Assembly: GCA_024642765.1 (NCBI GenBank)
Contig: JAHEAM010000071.1
Coordinates: forward strand, 1 to 11,534
Direction of reading: 5' to 3'
Length of the DNA: 11,534 bases
Origin: Planctomycetaceae bacterium
GTDB taxonomy: Bacteria > Planctomycetota > Planctomycetia > Pirellulales > Pirellulaceae
Both the position numbers and the translations under genes were made by a program. Every line of letters begins with the position of its first letter. Position 1 is the stretch's first letter. The notes under the pieces were generated by a model. That model saw only the letters and a list, made by a program, of their open reading frames with translations, ran no database searches and was not told the origin of the DNA. Shown here piece by piece: positions 1 through 7,026 of the stretch.

Positions 1-171
1 GTCCAAACCACTGTCCCTGTGACGACGCACCAACTCGCCATAGGTCGCCAACGGCGACGAACCGGTCGCAAGCCCCAATACGCAATTCGGCTTATTGACC
101 ACCAAGTTTTCGATAAAATCCGCCGCCCGCCCGCTAGCAGAGTCGGCATTAGTCAAAATGATGACTCGCAT
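1..171 (-). CDS. nagB: Glucosamine-6-phosphate deaminase, N-terminal part (cut by left edge)
   Basis: The first 57 codons of a minus-strand gene that leaves the window at base 1. The reading starts ATG at 171 with MRVIILTNADSASGRAADFI and continues to a VLGLATGSSPLATYGELVRR segment. That second segment matches the glycine-rich phosphosugar-binding loop of the NagB family (typical form LGLATGSSPLGTYKEL). The enzyme converts glucosamine 6-phosphate to fructose 6-phosphate and ammonia in the cytosol, in amino-sugar catabolism. The start is supported by a purine-rich Shine-Dalgarno sequence just upstream. The catalytic residues lie beyond the edge, so an inactive or divergent paralogue cannot be excluded. 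The gene is divergent from the GAF-HlyD gene at 573 and has no obvious functional link to it. Confidence 0.87.
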   Translation of the reverse strand, partial: MRVIILTNADSASGRAADFIENLVVNKPNCVLGLATGSSPLATYGELVRRHRDSGLD

Positions 172-174
172 TTT

Positions 175-182
175 CCCTCTCT
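175..182 (-). promoter_or_regulatory. Ribosome binding site of nagB
   Basis: On the minus strand the sequence reads AGAGAGGG, AAA and then ATG at 171. The GAGG core sits 4 bases before the start codon. This is one of only two clear Shine-Dalgarno sequences in the window, and it fixes the nagB start. Confidence 0.6.
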
Positions 183-428
183 TCAAAGTTCATTTGGGCG
201 TATCCGCTAACATTTTTTTTATCGTTGGCTGCACAGTATGACGCCCGGCCGCAGTCGGAAACCGTTTCACGAATTTGGAAGCATTGGCAGGCCAAACGTA
301 AAATGATCCAAGCGAACCATGCTATCGAAAAATCAGATTATCACCAACCGGCCAAACAATCGGCGTTGCCAAATTCATCAAATTCCGCGAAAGTCCGCCA
401 ACTATCGCAAGTAATTCATGTGATCTCA

Positions 429-451
429 GCGTGCAAAACCGTTTTGCGCGC
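429..451. repeat. Near-perfect 23-base palindrome (possible operator)
   Basis: The arms GCAAAAC (433-439) and GTTTTGC (441-447) are exact reverse complements around a single central C at 440. Symmetry continues outward through GCG/CGC (429-431 and 449-451), interrupted only by a T/G mismatch at 432/448. A one-base centre is too tight for an RNA hairpin loop, so a binding site for a dimeric DNA-binding protein is the more natural reading. It lies about 120 bases upstream of the start at 573. The regulator is unknown. Confidence 0.45.
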
Positions 452-572
452 CCGTTCCTTCGAATCTTGCCGTTTCAATTATTTTTCAACGTCGTGCCGG
501 TCCCGAATCAGGTTTACCCTCTTTGGATCAGTACTTGAGAACTGAATTACTGTCATAGTAGGGCAAACTGCG

Positions 573-2672
573 ATGAGTATTGACCCAACCGCCTCCAACA
601 ACTCGACACAATTTCGCATGGATGAAGTGCCACTTCATCGTAACTCGCGAAAGGAAACGGACTCCCCGATCGATTCCGAATTGGTCGATCAGACCAAAAA
701 CCAGATCCGTGCGCTCGTTCAAGAAATTGCGGACCTTGCCAAATCAGATTGTTCCGAAGAAGACTTTTACCAAGGCTTCCTGACCCGAACGACGAGCGCT
801 TTGGCCAGTGTCGGTGGTGTGATTTGGACTCGACCATCCAACGAACAGGCACTGAAACTGCTCTACCAAATCAATTTAAAACGAACAAATCTTGTCAACG
901 ATTCGACCGCGCAACTTCAACATAGTCTCCTGCTAAAACAATTCCTGGACAGTCCCGAACCCACAGTCATCGCGCCAAACTCCGGCGCCGACGAACCAGA
1001 CCAAGCGGGAAATCCAACAGAATTCTTGTTAATCCTTTCACCCCTTTCTGTAGATAGCGAAACGATCGGACTGATTGAAATTTTCCAACGCTCCGGAGGC
1101 GGCCCTGCAACTCAACGCGGATATTTGCGATTCCTAGCGCAGATGAGTGAAATTGCCAGCAACTTTCTCAAAACTCGTCGACTGCGTTCCTTCCAAATGC
1201 AACAAGAACTTTGGCGTGATATCGATCAATTTTCGCGTTCCGTTCATGGCAGCCTCGACACCGACCAAACGGCGTTTGTCATCGCCAACGACGGACGCAG
1301 AATTGTTGGTTGCGATCGGATCAGTGTTGCGACGCGAATCGGCCCGCGATACCGAATTGCTGCCGTGAGCGGTCTGGACACAATCGAACGTCGTGCCGAT
1401 CAAATCAAACGCCTTGCACAACTAGCGGGCACCGTCGTGAGAACAGGGGAACCCTTGTGGTATACCGGTGACGATTCCAAACTGGCTCCGCAAATCGAAA
1501 CACAATTGCATGCTTACATTGATAAGTCGCATGCCAAACTGTTGGCCGTGATCCCCTTGTATCGAAAAAACTCCGAGTCCACAAGCAAACCGCGTCCCGA
1601 ACCACTGGGCGCGATCATCATCGAACAAATTGCAGATATCAACAAACAATCGATGCTGGAACGACGGGCACAGATCATTGCCGAACACGCAGAGACTGCG
1701 CTTTCGAACGCCGTTGAACACAACAGCATCTTTCTGATGCCTCTTTGGAAACAACTCGGTTGGCTAAGTGCTCCGTTCACTGGTGCTCGGTTTCCCAAAA
1801 CAGTTACGTTGATCACGGCAATTGCTGCTGTTGTCTTTGGACTTTGTGTTGTCCCCTACCCTTTCGAAATCGGCGGCACTGGCGAACTGATTGCCGAAAC
1901 TCAACGGGAAATCTATTCGCCAAAAGGTCGCTTGATTGATGTTTATGAACCGACCGATCCTGACGAAATCGTTCCTGCCGGTGCGGTTTTGGCACAACTC
2001 GAAGACAATGAACTATCCGTGCAGATCGAAAGAATCGTTGGCGAACTAAAACAGAACCAAGAACAAAAAGACAAACTTTTTCGACTGCAAACTGAAAATC
2101 TTGATCGACTGGAAAAGATCAACGTCGTCTCCGAAATGGCAAAGGCTGAGGAGAATATCGAATCGCTCCAAAGCGAATTACAGATTAAAACTCTGGAGGC
2201 CGAACAACTCACCATACGCAGCCCGATCGCAGGGCATGTTGCCAATTGGCAATTGCGCCGCAACTTACTCGGTCGTCCTGTCGAACCGGGGCAGAACCTA
2301 ATGACACTAGTTGCGCCCGATACCAAATGGCAATTGGAAGTCCTTGTGCCCGAACGCAGGATGGGTCATCTCCTGGCTGCGCAAAACAAAACCAAAGAAC
2401 CGTTGTCAGTCACATTCGCCTTGGCCTCCAACCCCAGCCAGCAATTCTCCGGACGAATTTTGCAAGTTGATTCAACTCTCGATGTCTATGACGACAATGG
2501 AAACACATGCCGCATGCTCGTGGAATTTGACAACTCCCAGGTCCCCGAGTCGCTGTTGCGATCAGGCACCCGTGTAACGACCAAAGTCAATTGCGGCACA
2601 CGCAGCGTCGGCTTCGTCTTGTTCCATGAACTCTACGAAACGTTGAAATCCAGTTACCTCTATTGGTTCTAG
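573..2672 (+). CDS. GAF-GAF-TM-HlyD membrane fusion protein (first copy)
   Basis: A 699-residue protein with four parts. Residues 38-200 and 214-385 look like two GAF-type sensor domains; the second contains VIANDGRRIVGCDRISVATR and later LLAVIPL. A PLWKQLG linker at 390-396 leads to one membrane segment near 410-431. A HlyD-type adaptor follows: first lipoyl half-motif near 438-478, coiled coil 480-545, second half-motif LTIRSPIAGHVANWQ at 546-560, and beta barrel to about 675. The likely topology is sensors in the cytosol and adaptor in the periplasm. HlyD-family adaptors link inner-membrane pumps to outer-membrane channels, but no pump gene is nearby. The C-terminal tail from about 673 (NCG, GFVLFHELYE, aromatic end) resembles that of the paralogue at 9283-11295. 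ATG at 573 is the first start of the frame; the upstream TAGGGC is only a weak ribosome binding site. Ligand and partner are unknown. Confidence 0.85.
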   Translation: MSIDPTASNNSTQFRMDEVPLHRNSRKETDSPIDSELVDQTKNQIRALVQEIADLAKSDCSEEDFYQGFLTRTTSALASVGGVIWTRPSNEQALKLLYQINLKRTNLVNDSTAQLQHSLLLKQFLDSPEPTVIAPNSGADEPDQAGNPTEFLLILSPLSVDSETIGLIEIFQRSGGGPATQRGYLRFLAQMSEIASNFLKTRRLRSFQMQQELWRDIDQFSRSVHGSLDTDQTAFVIANDGRRIVGCDRISVATRIGPRYRIAAVSGLDTIERRADQIKRLAQLAGTVVRTGEPLWYTGDDSKLAPQIETQLHAYIDKSHAKLLAVIPLYRKNSESTSKPRPEPLGAIIIEQIADINKQSMLERRAQIIAEHAETALSNAVEHNSIFLMPLWKQLGWLSAPFTGARFPKTVTLITAIAAVVFGLCVVPYPFEIGGTGELIAETQREIYSPKGRLIDVYEPTDPDEIVPAGAVLAQLEDNELSVQIERIVGELKQNQEQKDKLFRLQTENLDRLEKINVVSEMAKAEENIESLQSELQIKTLEAEQLTIRSPIAGHVANWQLRRNLLGRPVEPGQNLMTLVAPDTKWQLEVLVPERRMGHLLAAQNKTKEPLSVTFALASNPSQQFSGRILQVDSTLDVYDDNGNTCRMLVEFDNSQVPESLLRSGTRVTTKVNCGTRSVGFVLFHELYETLKSSYLYWF

Positions 2673-2986
2673 TGCTTTTCGCAAGATTGAAGTGTCGAGA
2701 GACGGAAACTTGTGCCGCCCCGTCGAATTCAGCTTTTTCAGACGGGCTAGGAGGCCCACGTCACCCCAATTATGGTCGGTGGGCCAGTACTGTCCATCAG
2801 TTTTTTCTGCCATCAAATCAATAATTCGCTAGCAACCTATCCAAAATTCAACCATCATGGGTTTGAATGTGATCAAATCGATAAACGCGGATGGACAATA
2901 GGTCGATACAAGACGAAGGTCTCCGATGTTTCTTCTATGGTTTTGATCCAACCGTTCAATTGCCCGAACAAAATTGTGATTAGGTT
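2673..2986. other. Intergenic region between the first GAF-HlyD gene and the free HlyD adaptor
   Basis: About 310 bases. The left half holds two successive inverted repeats that may end transcription of the upstream gene. The right half presumably holds the promoter or leader of the gene at 2987; no good -35/-10 pair is visible, and only a weak TAGG precedes its ATG. Short open frames at 2562-2816 (-) and 2772-3029 (+) run into the neighbouring coding regions and have no recognisable content. Confidence 0.5.
2719..2806 (+). terminator. Possible terminator hairpins after the first GAF-HlyD gene
   Basis: Stem 1 pairs CCCGTC (2719-2724) with GACGGG (2741-2746). Stem 2 pairs GGCCCAC (2753-2759) with GTGGGCC (2779-2785) and has an inner ACC/GGT pairing (2763-2765 with 2774-2776). 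A run of six T follows at 2801-2806, but 15 bases beyond stem 2, so this is not a canonical intrinsic terminator. The stems could instead be a folded leader of the next gene. Confidence 0.3.
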
Positions 2987-3961
2987 ATGCGTAAAACGCC
3001 AAAATTATTGTATTCGATTGCTTGCTTAGCACCGTTGTTTTTCTGTTCGTTGGCCGTCGGTCAGGATTCACCATCCAAGTTTGAATCTTTGTTGAACGCC
3101 AATACCCCCGCGAGCGACTCGGCAGCATTTCAATCACAGGATCCCAATACGATTTCACTCGAAGCGGTTGTAAAACTTATTGGCGACATTGAAGTGCCAG
3201 CCTTGGAAACCGGTCCACTCTCCAGCATCAACGCACGAGAGGGACAAATGGTCGAAGCCGAATTCGTCCTCGCCAAGATTCGAAACGATAAAGCCCAGCG
3301 GGCGCTCGAAGAAGCTCAACTTAACTATCAACTCGCTGATGATAAAGCCAACGATAATTCCAGCATTAGTGCGGCCTCGTCCAAGGCTCGTCTACACAGA
3401 ATTGAATTTGAAAAAACGAGCCGCCTATTGCCTTCAGGGTCTAGGTCGGAGTCGGAGTACGAAACGGCCAAGGCTCAAGTTGAAGTTGCTAACGCTGAAC
3501 TGCGACGCGCAGAAAACGAAGTTAAACAATTGGCGATCGAAGCCAAAATTGAATTAGTCAAAATCAACGCCATCCAAGATCTCGTTGATCGACACATGCT
3601 CAAATCACCTATCACGGGAAACGTTGTCGAAATCAAACATCAGGAAGGTGAATGGGTCAATGCCGGCGACCCTGTCTTCCGCGTGATTCAAATGGATAAA
3701 TTACGTGTTGTCGGCACGATAAATGGCCTGAAGTACAATCCGTCTGAAATCATGGGACGTGATGTAGTCGTCACTGCAAATGTTGCCGGCCAACCAGGCC
3801 CTATCGATTTCTCGGGCAAGATTGTTTTCACGAATTTGGAGCAAGGCGGCCAGGAAGACATGTATGACGTTTGGGCCGAAGTCGATAACAAACAAGACGG
3901 CCAAGGCTATTGGCAACTAATGCCCGGCTCGAAAGTAAATATGAAGATCATCACAAGATGA
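2987..3961 (+). CDS. Exported HlyD-type periplasmic adaptor protein
   Basis: A 324-residue protein with an N-terminal Sec signal (basic MRKTPK, hydrophobic stretch, likely cut after AVGQ near residue 26). There is no lipobox, so it is probably soluble in the periplasm. The first lipoyl half-motif lies around 62-100 (VKLIGDIEVPA... INAREGQMV). A long charged, Ala/Glu-rich coiled coil covers 100-198. The second half-motif is MLKSPITGNVVEIKHQEGEW at 204-223, with an adjacent beta barrel to the end (PGSKVNMKI). This is the layout of membrane fusion/efflux adaptor subunits, slightly short because no membrane-proximal domain is evident. It follows the GAF-HlyD gene on the same strand after 314 bases, so it is probably transcribed separately. 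No GAF domain and no TM anchor are present beyond the signal. The partner pump is not in the window. Confidence 0.82.
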   Translation: MRKTPKLLYSIACLAPLFFCSLAVGQDSPSKFESLLNANTPASDSAAFQSQDPNTISLEAVVKLIGDIEVPALETGPLSSINAREGQMVEAEFVLAKIRNDKAQRALEEAQLNYQLADDKANDNSSISAASSKARLHRIEFEKTSRLLPSGSRSESEYETAKAQVEVANAELRRAENEVKQLAIEAKIELVKINAIQDLVDRHMLKSPITGNVVEIKHQEGEWVNAGDPVFRVIQMDKLRVVGTINGLKYNPSEIMGRDVVVTANVAGQPGPIDFSGKIVFTNLEQGGQEDMYDVWAEVDNKQDGQGYWQLMPGSKVNMKIITR

Positions 3962-3984
3962 TTGTGCTCGCCTGGTTACCCGCA

Positions 3985-3999
3985 GCGCCATCAAGGCGC
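3985..3999. terminator. Short GC hairpin between convergent genes
   Basis: GCGCC (3985-3989) and GGCGC (3995-3999) form a 5-bp stem with an ATCAA loop, placed between the stop codons of the convergent genes ending at 3961 and 4010. No T tract follows on either strand, so termination by this element alone is doubtful. Confidence 0.28.
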
Positions 4000-4009
4000 C
4001 TAAGCGTCA

Positions 4010-5026
4010 TCAAAACAGCCATAAGAACGGTTTCCCGGCTTCGTCCACTCGCAACTCGATCATCAGTGCTGGTCGAGATTGCGAAACAATTTTCTTGAAG
4101 ATCGCCAAGTATTCGGCTCGTTTCTTTACGTACGTGACCAACACTTCATTTAACTCAATTTCTTTTTCAGCCAAACTATTGCGGTCGACATAGATCGGTA
4201 TATTCACTCGCATTTGCAACGCCTTTAGTGTGTCACCAAGCTTGAAATCGCGAATCTCAACGTCGAGTCGTTCGAGCAGCGAGGGTGCCACCTCTTTCAG
4301 CAATCCTTCGTTCGGCCAACCGATGGGCCAAAATTCTTTTGCGTCCGCAGCCTTCACGATTTGTATTTCGATCGCCTGCCCCTGCAAACGACGCGGCATG
4401 AGAACCAAACCATGGGGTCGCAACGTGATCGCCAAAGCCGTTCCTGTACTGACGCCTTTCAATTCATCGGAAATAACGCCCGCCTGTTCCACGATAGCCG
4501 CAACGTCTTTGCTAATCAAAAACCTGTTGGAAGTTTTTTTTTCGGCAACGGCTATTAGATTGGCGACCGACCATTCCGATGTGGAATTCGTCAACGGAAC
4601 ACTCAACGTTTCGTTCAGCGCAACCAATTGTTCGGACGTCATACCAAACGCCAGCTTGTCAGCCAGAGCCGTCTGTGCCCCGTCATCACGGATTTTCTGC
4701 AAATGCGCTGAGATTCCCGAAGCGTCCGCTAACGCAAATTTTCCACCGGGCAAAATCAGATTCCGATTTTGATAGACGCCGGTGACCTTTACCGAAATTA
4801 CCCCTGTCCCTTGCAGTTCCTCAATCCCAACGGCCGTACTTGTATTGCCTCTTGAAATTTTCAAATTATCCGCACCAATGGATTCCAGTTTTTCCAGAAT
4901 CTTCTGTTCGATTCCGATTTCATCGTTTGCACCGACAACGATTTCGAGCGTCACGGCACGCGACTGCGCTAACGTATATCCATGCGGGAGAGCTACGATT
5001 GCCAGCACGATTAACCAACGATGCAT
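4010..5026 (-). CDS. Secreted protein of unknown function with STN-like repeats
   Basis: A 338-residue protein with a clear signal peptide (MHRWLIVLAIVALPHGYTLA, cleavage near residue 20-22), so it is exported. No enzyme motif was recognised. Residues 258-338 (IRDFKLGDTLKALQMRVNIP, then IYVDRNSL and a helical segment) resemble the STN/secretin N-terminal fold, in which short alpha-beta repeats read roughly 'L.aL....gl.i.vd...'. Residues 150-212 (WSVANLIAVAEK, later GTALAITLRPHGLVLMP) look like a weaker second copy. Such domains often mediate protein contacts in the periplasm. This assignment is a pattern judgement and is uncertain. The start ATG has a good Shine-Dalgarno sequence (GAGGA at 5032-5036). 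The gene is convergent with the HlyD adaptor and divergent from the kinase. A similar-length frame on the opposite strand (4230-4772) is Ser-rich and is a shadow. Confidence 0.75.
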   Translation of the reverse strand: MHRWLIVLAIVALPHGYTLAQSRAVTLEIVVGANDEIGIEQKILEKLESIGADNLKISRGNTSTAVGIEELQGTGVISVKVTGVYQNRNLILPGGKFALADASGISAHLQKIRDDGAQTALADKLAFGMTSEQLVALNETLSVPLTNSTSEWSVANLIAVAEKKTSNRFLISKDVAAIVEQAGVISDELKGVSTGTALAITLRPHGLVLMPRRLQGQAIEIQIVKAADAKEFWPIGWPNEGLLKEVAPSLLERLDVEIRDFKLGDTLKALQMRVNIPIYVDRNSLAEKEIELNEVLVTYVKKRAEYLAIFKKIVSQSRPALMIELRVDEAGKPFLWLF

Positions 5027-5031
5027 GACTG

Positions 5032-5036
5032 TCCTC
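5032..5036 (-). promoter_or_regulatory. Ribosome binding site of the secreted STN-like protein
   Basis: The minus strand reads GAGGACAGTC directly before ATG at 5026, placing the GAGG core 6 bases upstream of the start. This is the best-spaced Shine-Dalgarno sequence in the window and supports the chosen start. Confidence 0.6.
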
Positions 5037-5042
5037 GATTCA

Positions 5043-5071
5043 ATTAGTATTTCGAATCACAAATCTAGCAA
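5043..5071 (-). promoter_or_regulatory. Candidate promoter for the secreted STN-like gene
   Basis: On the minus strand TTGCTA (5066-5071) and ACTAAT (5043-5048) are separated by exactly 17 bases, each matching 4 of 6 sigma70 consensus positions. The -10 box ends 16 bases before the start codon, which allows only a very short leader. Confidence 0.3.
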
Positions 5072-5212
5072 CTAGCCTATTTTGGTATGCCATCGACGGC
5101 GATGCCCCCGGTTTGTCGCTTTTTCCTCATTGTACCCATCCGATTCTGCACAAATTCATTAAATCAGGGAACAGCAAAGCGGCTTATGCAAAAAATTTGT
5201 TTTCGATTACAA

Positions 5213-5241
5213 CTTTTGGTAATTCCCAGCGTAGATACAAT
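5213..5241 (+). promoter_or_regulatory. Candidate promoter for the kinase gene
   Basis: TACAAT at 5236-5241 matches the -10 consensus at 5 of 6 positions. The sequence 17 bases upstream, CTTTTG (5213-5218), is a poor -35 box. The position, about 60 bases before the assigned start at 5300, is reasonable. Confidence 0.3.
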
Positions 5242-5299
5242 GGGGACGAAGCCCATTTGACGAATGATTGTTATCCTCGGGTTTCGCGAACCCCAATAA

Positions 5300-6955
5300 T
5301 TGCATTTTCTCAATCTAGTTCGAAAACGACATTCTTTGGCCGACACACCGTTTCAACAATCTGCGATTTTGCCTCCCGCTGCAGACCTTTCTGGTCAAGA
5401 GCTGGGGGATTACGTGGTGCTGCGCCGATTGGGCAGCGGTGGCATGGCTCACGTTTACTTGGCAGAACAAAAATCCCTACGCCGCAAAGTCGCGTTGAAA
5501 ATTCTTCGCCCCGAGCTGGTGAGCGACGGCGCGCACGTCACGCGTTTCATGCATGAGGCTCGTTCGGCCGCAGCGCTTTCCCAATCGAACATCGTGCAAA
5601 TTTACGACGTGGGAAACCTCAGCGGAAAACACTTTATTGCCCAAGAGTACATTTCTGGCAAAAATCTCAAGCAATACTTAACGCGATTCGGTGCCGTCGA
5701 AGTTGTGATGGCAATCAACTTCATGCGACAGGTTGGATTGGCTTTGCAAAAGGCCGAAGAAGCTGGCGTGATCCATCGCGATATCAAACCAGAAAACATC
5801 ATGCTCACGGCCAGTGGCGAAATCAAAGTCACGGACTTTGGACTCGCCCGCGCTGTCAACGACAAAACACGACTAAACCTGACTCAAATCGGGATCACCA
5901 TGGGCACACCGTTGTACATGAGCCCCGAACAAATCGAAGGTCGCGAGATAGACAGTCGAACAGACATCTATTCGCTTGGTATCACGGCCTATCACATGCT
6001 TGCCGGCGATCCACCATTCGACGGTGAAACGGCGCTTGCGGTCGCTATGAAGCATTTGAATACACCCCCTCCCGATCTCCGATTGGTACGACCCGATGTC
6101 CCTGCCGAACTCAGTCAGCTCATACAAAAAATGATGGCCAAGCTGCCTGAAGAGCGAGTCCAATCCGCGCCCGAGTTACTAAAGGAATTGCGTAAGATAA
6201 AGATCGAGGTTGATGACGATTGGGTAAGTCTGGCCGAAAAAATCGCGGCAAGTGCACATGAATCGTCCGACACCGACAACGCTTCGATGGCCGCCACGCG
6301 ACAACTACATACCATTTTGCGAGGAAACATTCGTTCGTTTTGGACAAGCGCTTCGTTTGTAATACCAACTCTATTATTGATCTTGGCTTCCGCTGGAACG
6401 GGAATCGCATTGGCCTGGATGCGGCCTGTACCAACTCCGTTTGCACGGCTTGCGGCAACAACTATCGAATCCGGCATTCCAAAACGAACGGACATCAAGG
6501 CTCAAATTTATGCAGCACGACTCGGAGGAACACCCGACGATTTTAAAGCGGTACTGGATTATTTTCCGGTTCAGCAAAACGATTTAGAATCGACATATTA
6601 TCGCTGGGAGGCACTTCAGCGTCTCGGTGAAATGGCACTCGATGCTGGCTCCGAAAATGATATCCTCCAGGCTGAAAATTTCTTCCGCGAATTGTCATTG
6701 GCCGATGACGCATACTATAAAGCTGTTGGCAATGCTGGCATGGCGTGTGTCTTCGACCAAATTGGGTTCGAGATGGAGGCCAAGCGTCAACTTGAAGAAC
6801 TTGAACTGCAATCACCGCTCGGCGAGCCCTATATCCTCTTGCTGAATAAAAGCCTTTATGAACGTGTGAAACTACTCATCCGCCGTTACAGCGATTCTTC
6901 CCCAGCAATTACCAAGAAACTGTCGACATTCTCCCGTCTCCATCGACGCAGTTAG
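5300..6955 (+). CDS. Membrane-anchored serine/threonine protein kinase (PknB-like)
   Basis: A 551-residue protein. The kinase domain spans about 36-300 with all key elements: glycine loop GSGGMAHVY (45-53), ATP lysine K67 in VALKIL, helix-C glutamate E86, catalytic HRDIKPEN (159-166, base D161), DFG (179-181), MSPEQ (207-211) and D222 in the TDIYSLG motif. All catalytic residues are present, so it should be active. One TM segment lies near 352-375. The C-terminal region (about 380-551) is helical and TPR-like (for example YYRWEALQRLGEMAL) and probably faces the periplasm. The start is unusual. No in-frame ATG occurs before the glycine loop, and TTG at 5300 directly follows an in-frame TAA (5297-5299). 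Later TTG codons at 5336 and 5369 are alternatives. The N-terminal residues LNLVRKRHSLADTPFQQS look like the usual lead-in to this kinase group, which favours the 5300 start. Substrates are unknown. Confidence 0.9.
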   Translation: MHFLNLVRKRHSLADTPFQQSAILPPAADLSGQELGDYVVLRRLGSGGMAHVYLAEQKSLRRKVALKILRPELVSDGAHVTRFMHEARSAAALSQSNIVQIYDVGNLSGKHFIAQEYISGKNLKQYLTRFGAVEVVMAINFMRQVGLALQKAEEAGVIHRDIKPENIMLTASGEIKVTDFGLARAVNDKTRLNLTQIGITMGTPLYMSPEQIEGREIDSRTDIYSLGITAYHMLAGDPPFDGETALAVAMKHLNTPPPDLRLVRPDVPAELSQLIQKMMAKLPEERVQSAPELLKELRKIKIEVDDDWVSLAEKIAASAHESSDTDNASMAATRQLHTILRGNIRSFWTSASFVIPTLLLILASAGTGIALAWMRPVPTPFARLAATTIESGIPKRTDIKAQIYAARLGGTPDDFKAVLDYFPVQQNDLESTYYRWEALQRLGEMALDAGSENDILQAENFFRELSLADDAYYKAVGNAGMACVFDQIGFEMEAKRQLEELELQSPLGEPYILLLNKSLYERVKLLIRRYSDSSPAITKKLSTFSRLHRRS

Positions 6956-7026
6956 CGAAAGCACCCATCGGCAAACCGGCTTGACGATACGAGTAAAAGG
7001 GGCCTTGAAACCTTGCTCAGTCGAAT

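Larger units (their letters stand above)
172..572. other. Divergent intergenic region between nagB and the first GAF-HlyD gene
   Basis: About 400 bases without a convincing gene. It must hold the promoters of both divergent genes. A weak sigma70-like candidate for the plus-strand gene is TTGAGA at 535-540 followed by CATAGT at 554-559, but the spacer is only 13 bases, so it is not called separately. The most distinct element is the palindrome at 429-451. An open frame at 225-545 starts with TTG and gives a low-complexity, non-domain-like peptide, so it is not treated as a gene. Confidence 0.6.

Noticed and set aside
225..545. 106-codon open frame in the left intergenic region
   Set aside because: It starts with TTG, has no ribosome binding site, shows no domain-like pattern and runs across the palindrome. 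It is probably chance.
535..559. TTGAGA / CATAGT as a promoter for the gene at 573
   Set aside because: The spacer is only 13 bases, outside the usual sigma70 range.
2562..2816. 84-codon minus-strand frame overlapping the end of the first GAF-HlyD gene
   Set aside because: It overlaps a well-supported gene and the hairpin region, and shows no recognisable composition or start signal.
2772..3029. 85-codon plus-strand frame ahead of the free HlyD adaptor
   Set aside because: It runs over the adaptor's signal peptide in another frame and has a poor composition (many Cys, Ile, Asn, His, no motif).
4230..4772. 180-codon plus-strand frame opposite the secreted STN-like gene
   Set aside because: Serine- and threonine-rich shadow. 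The minus-strand reading has a signal peptide and a good ribosome binding site.
5113..5556. 147-codon plus-strand frame that could be spliced to the kinase by a frameshift
   Set aside because: The kinase frame stays protein-like back to residue 4-5, so no frameshift is needed. The alternative frame past 5350 reads as Arg-rich noise.
6115..6498. 127-codon minus-strand frame within the kinase gene
   Set aside because: Opposite-strand shadow of the TM and linker region of a clear kinase.
6956..7026. Possible bidirectional terminator between the kinase and M50 genes
   Set aside because: Only short imperfect complementarity (GGCAAACC region against GGGGCC) and no T tract on either strand.
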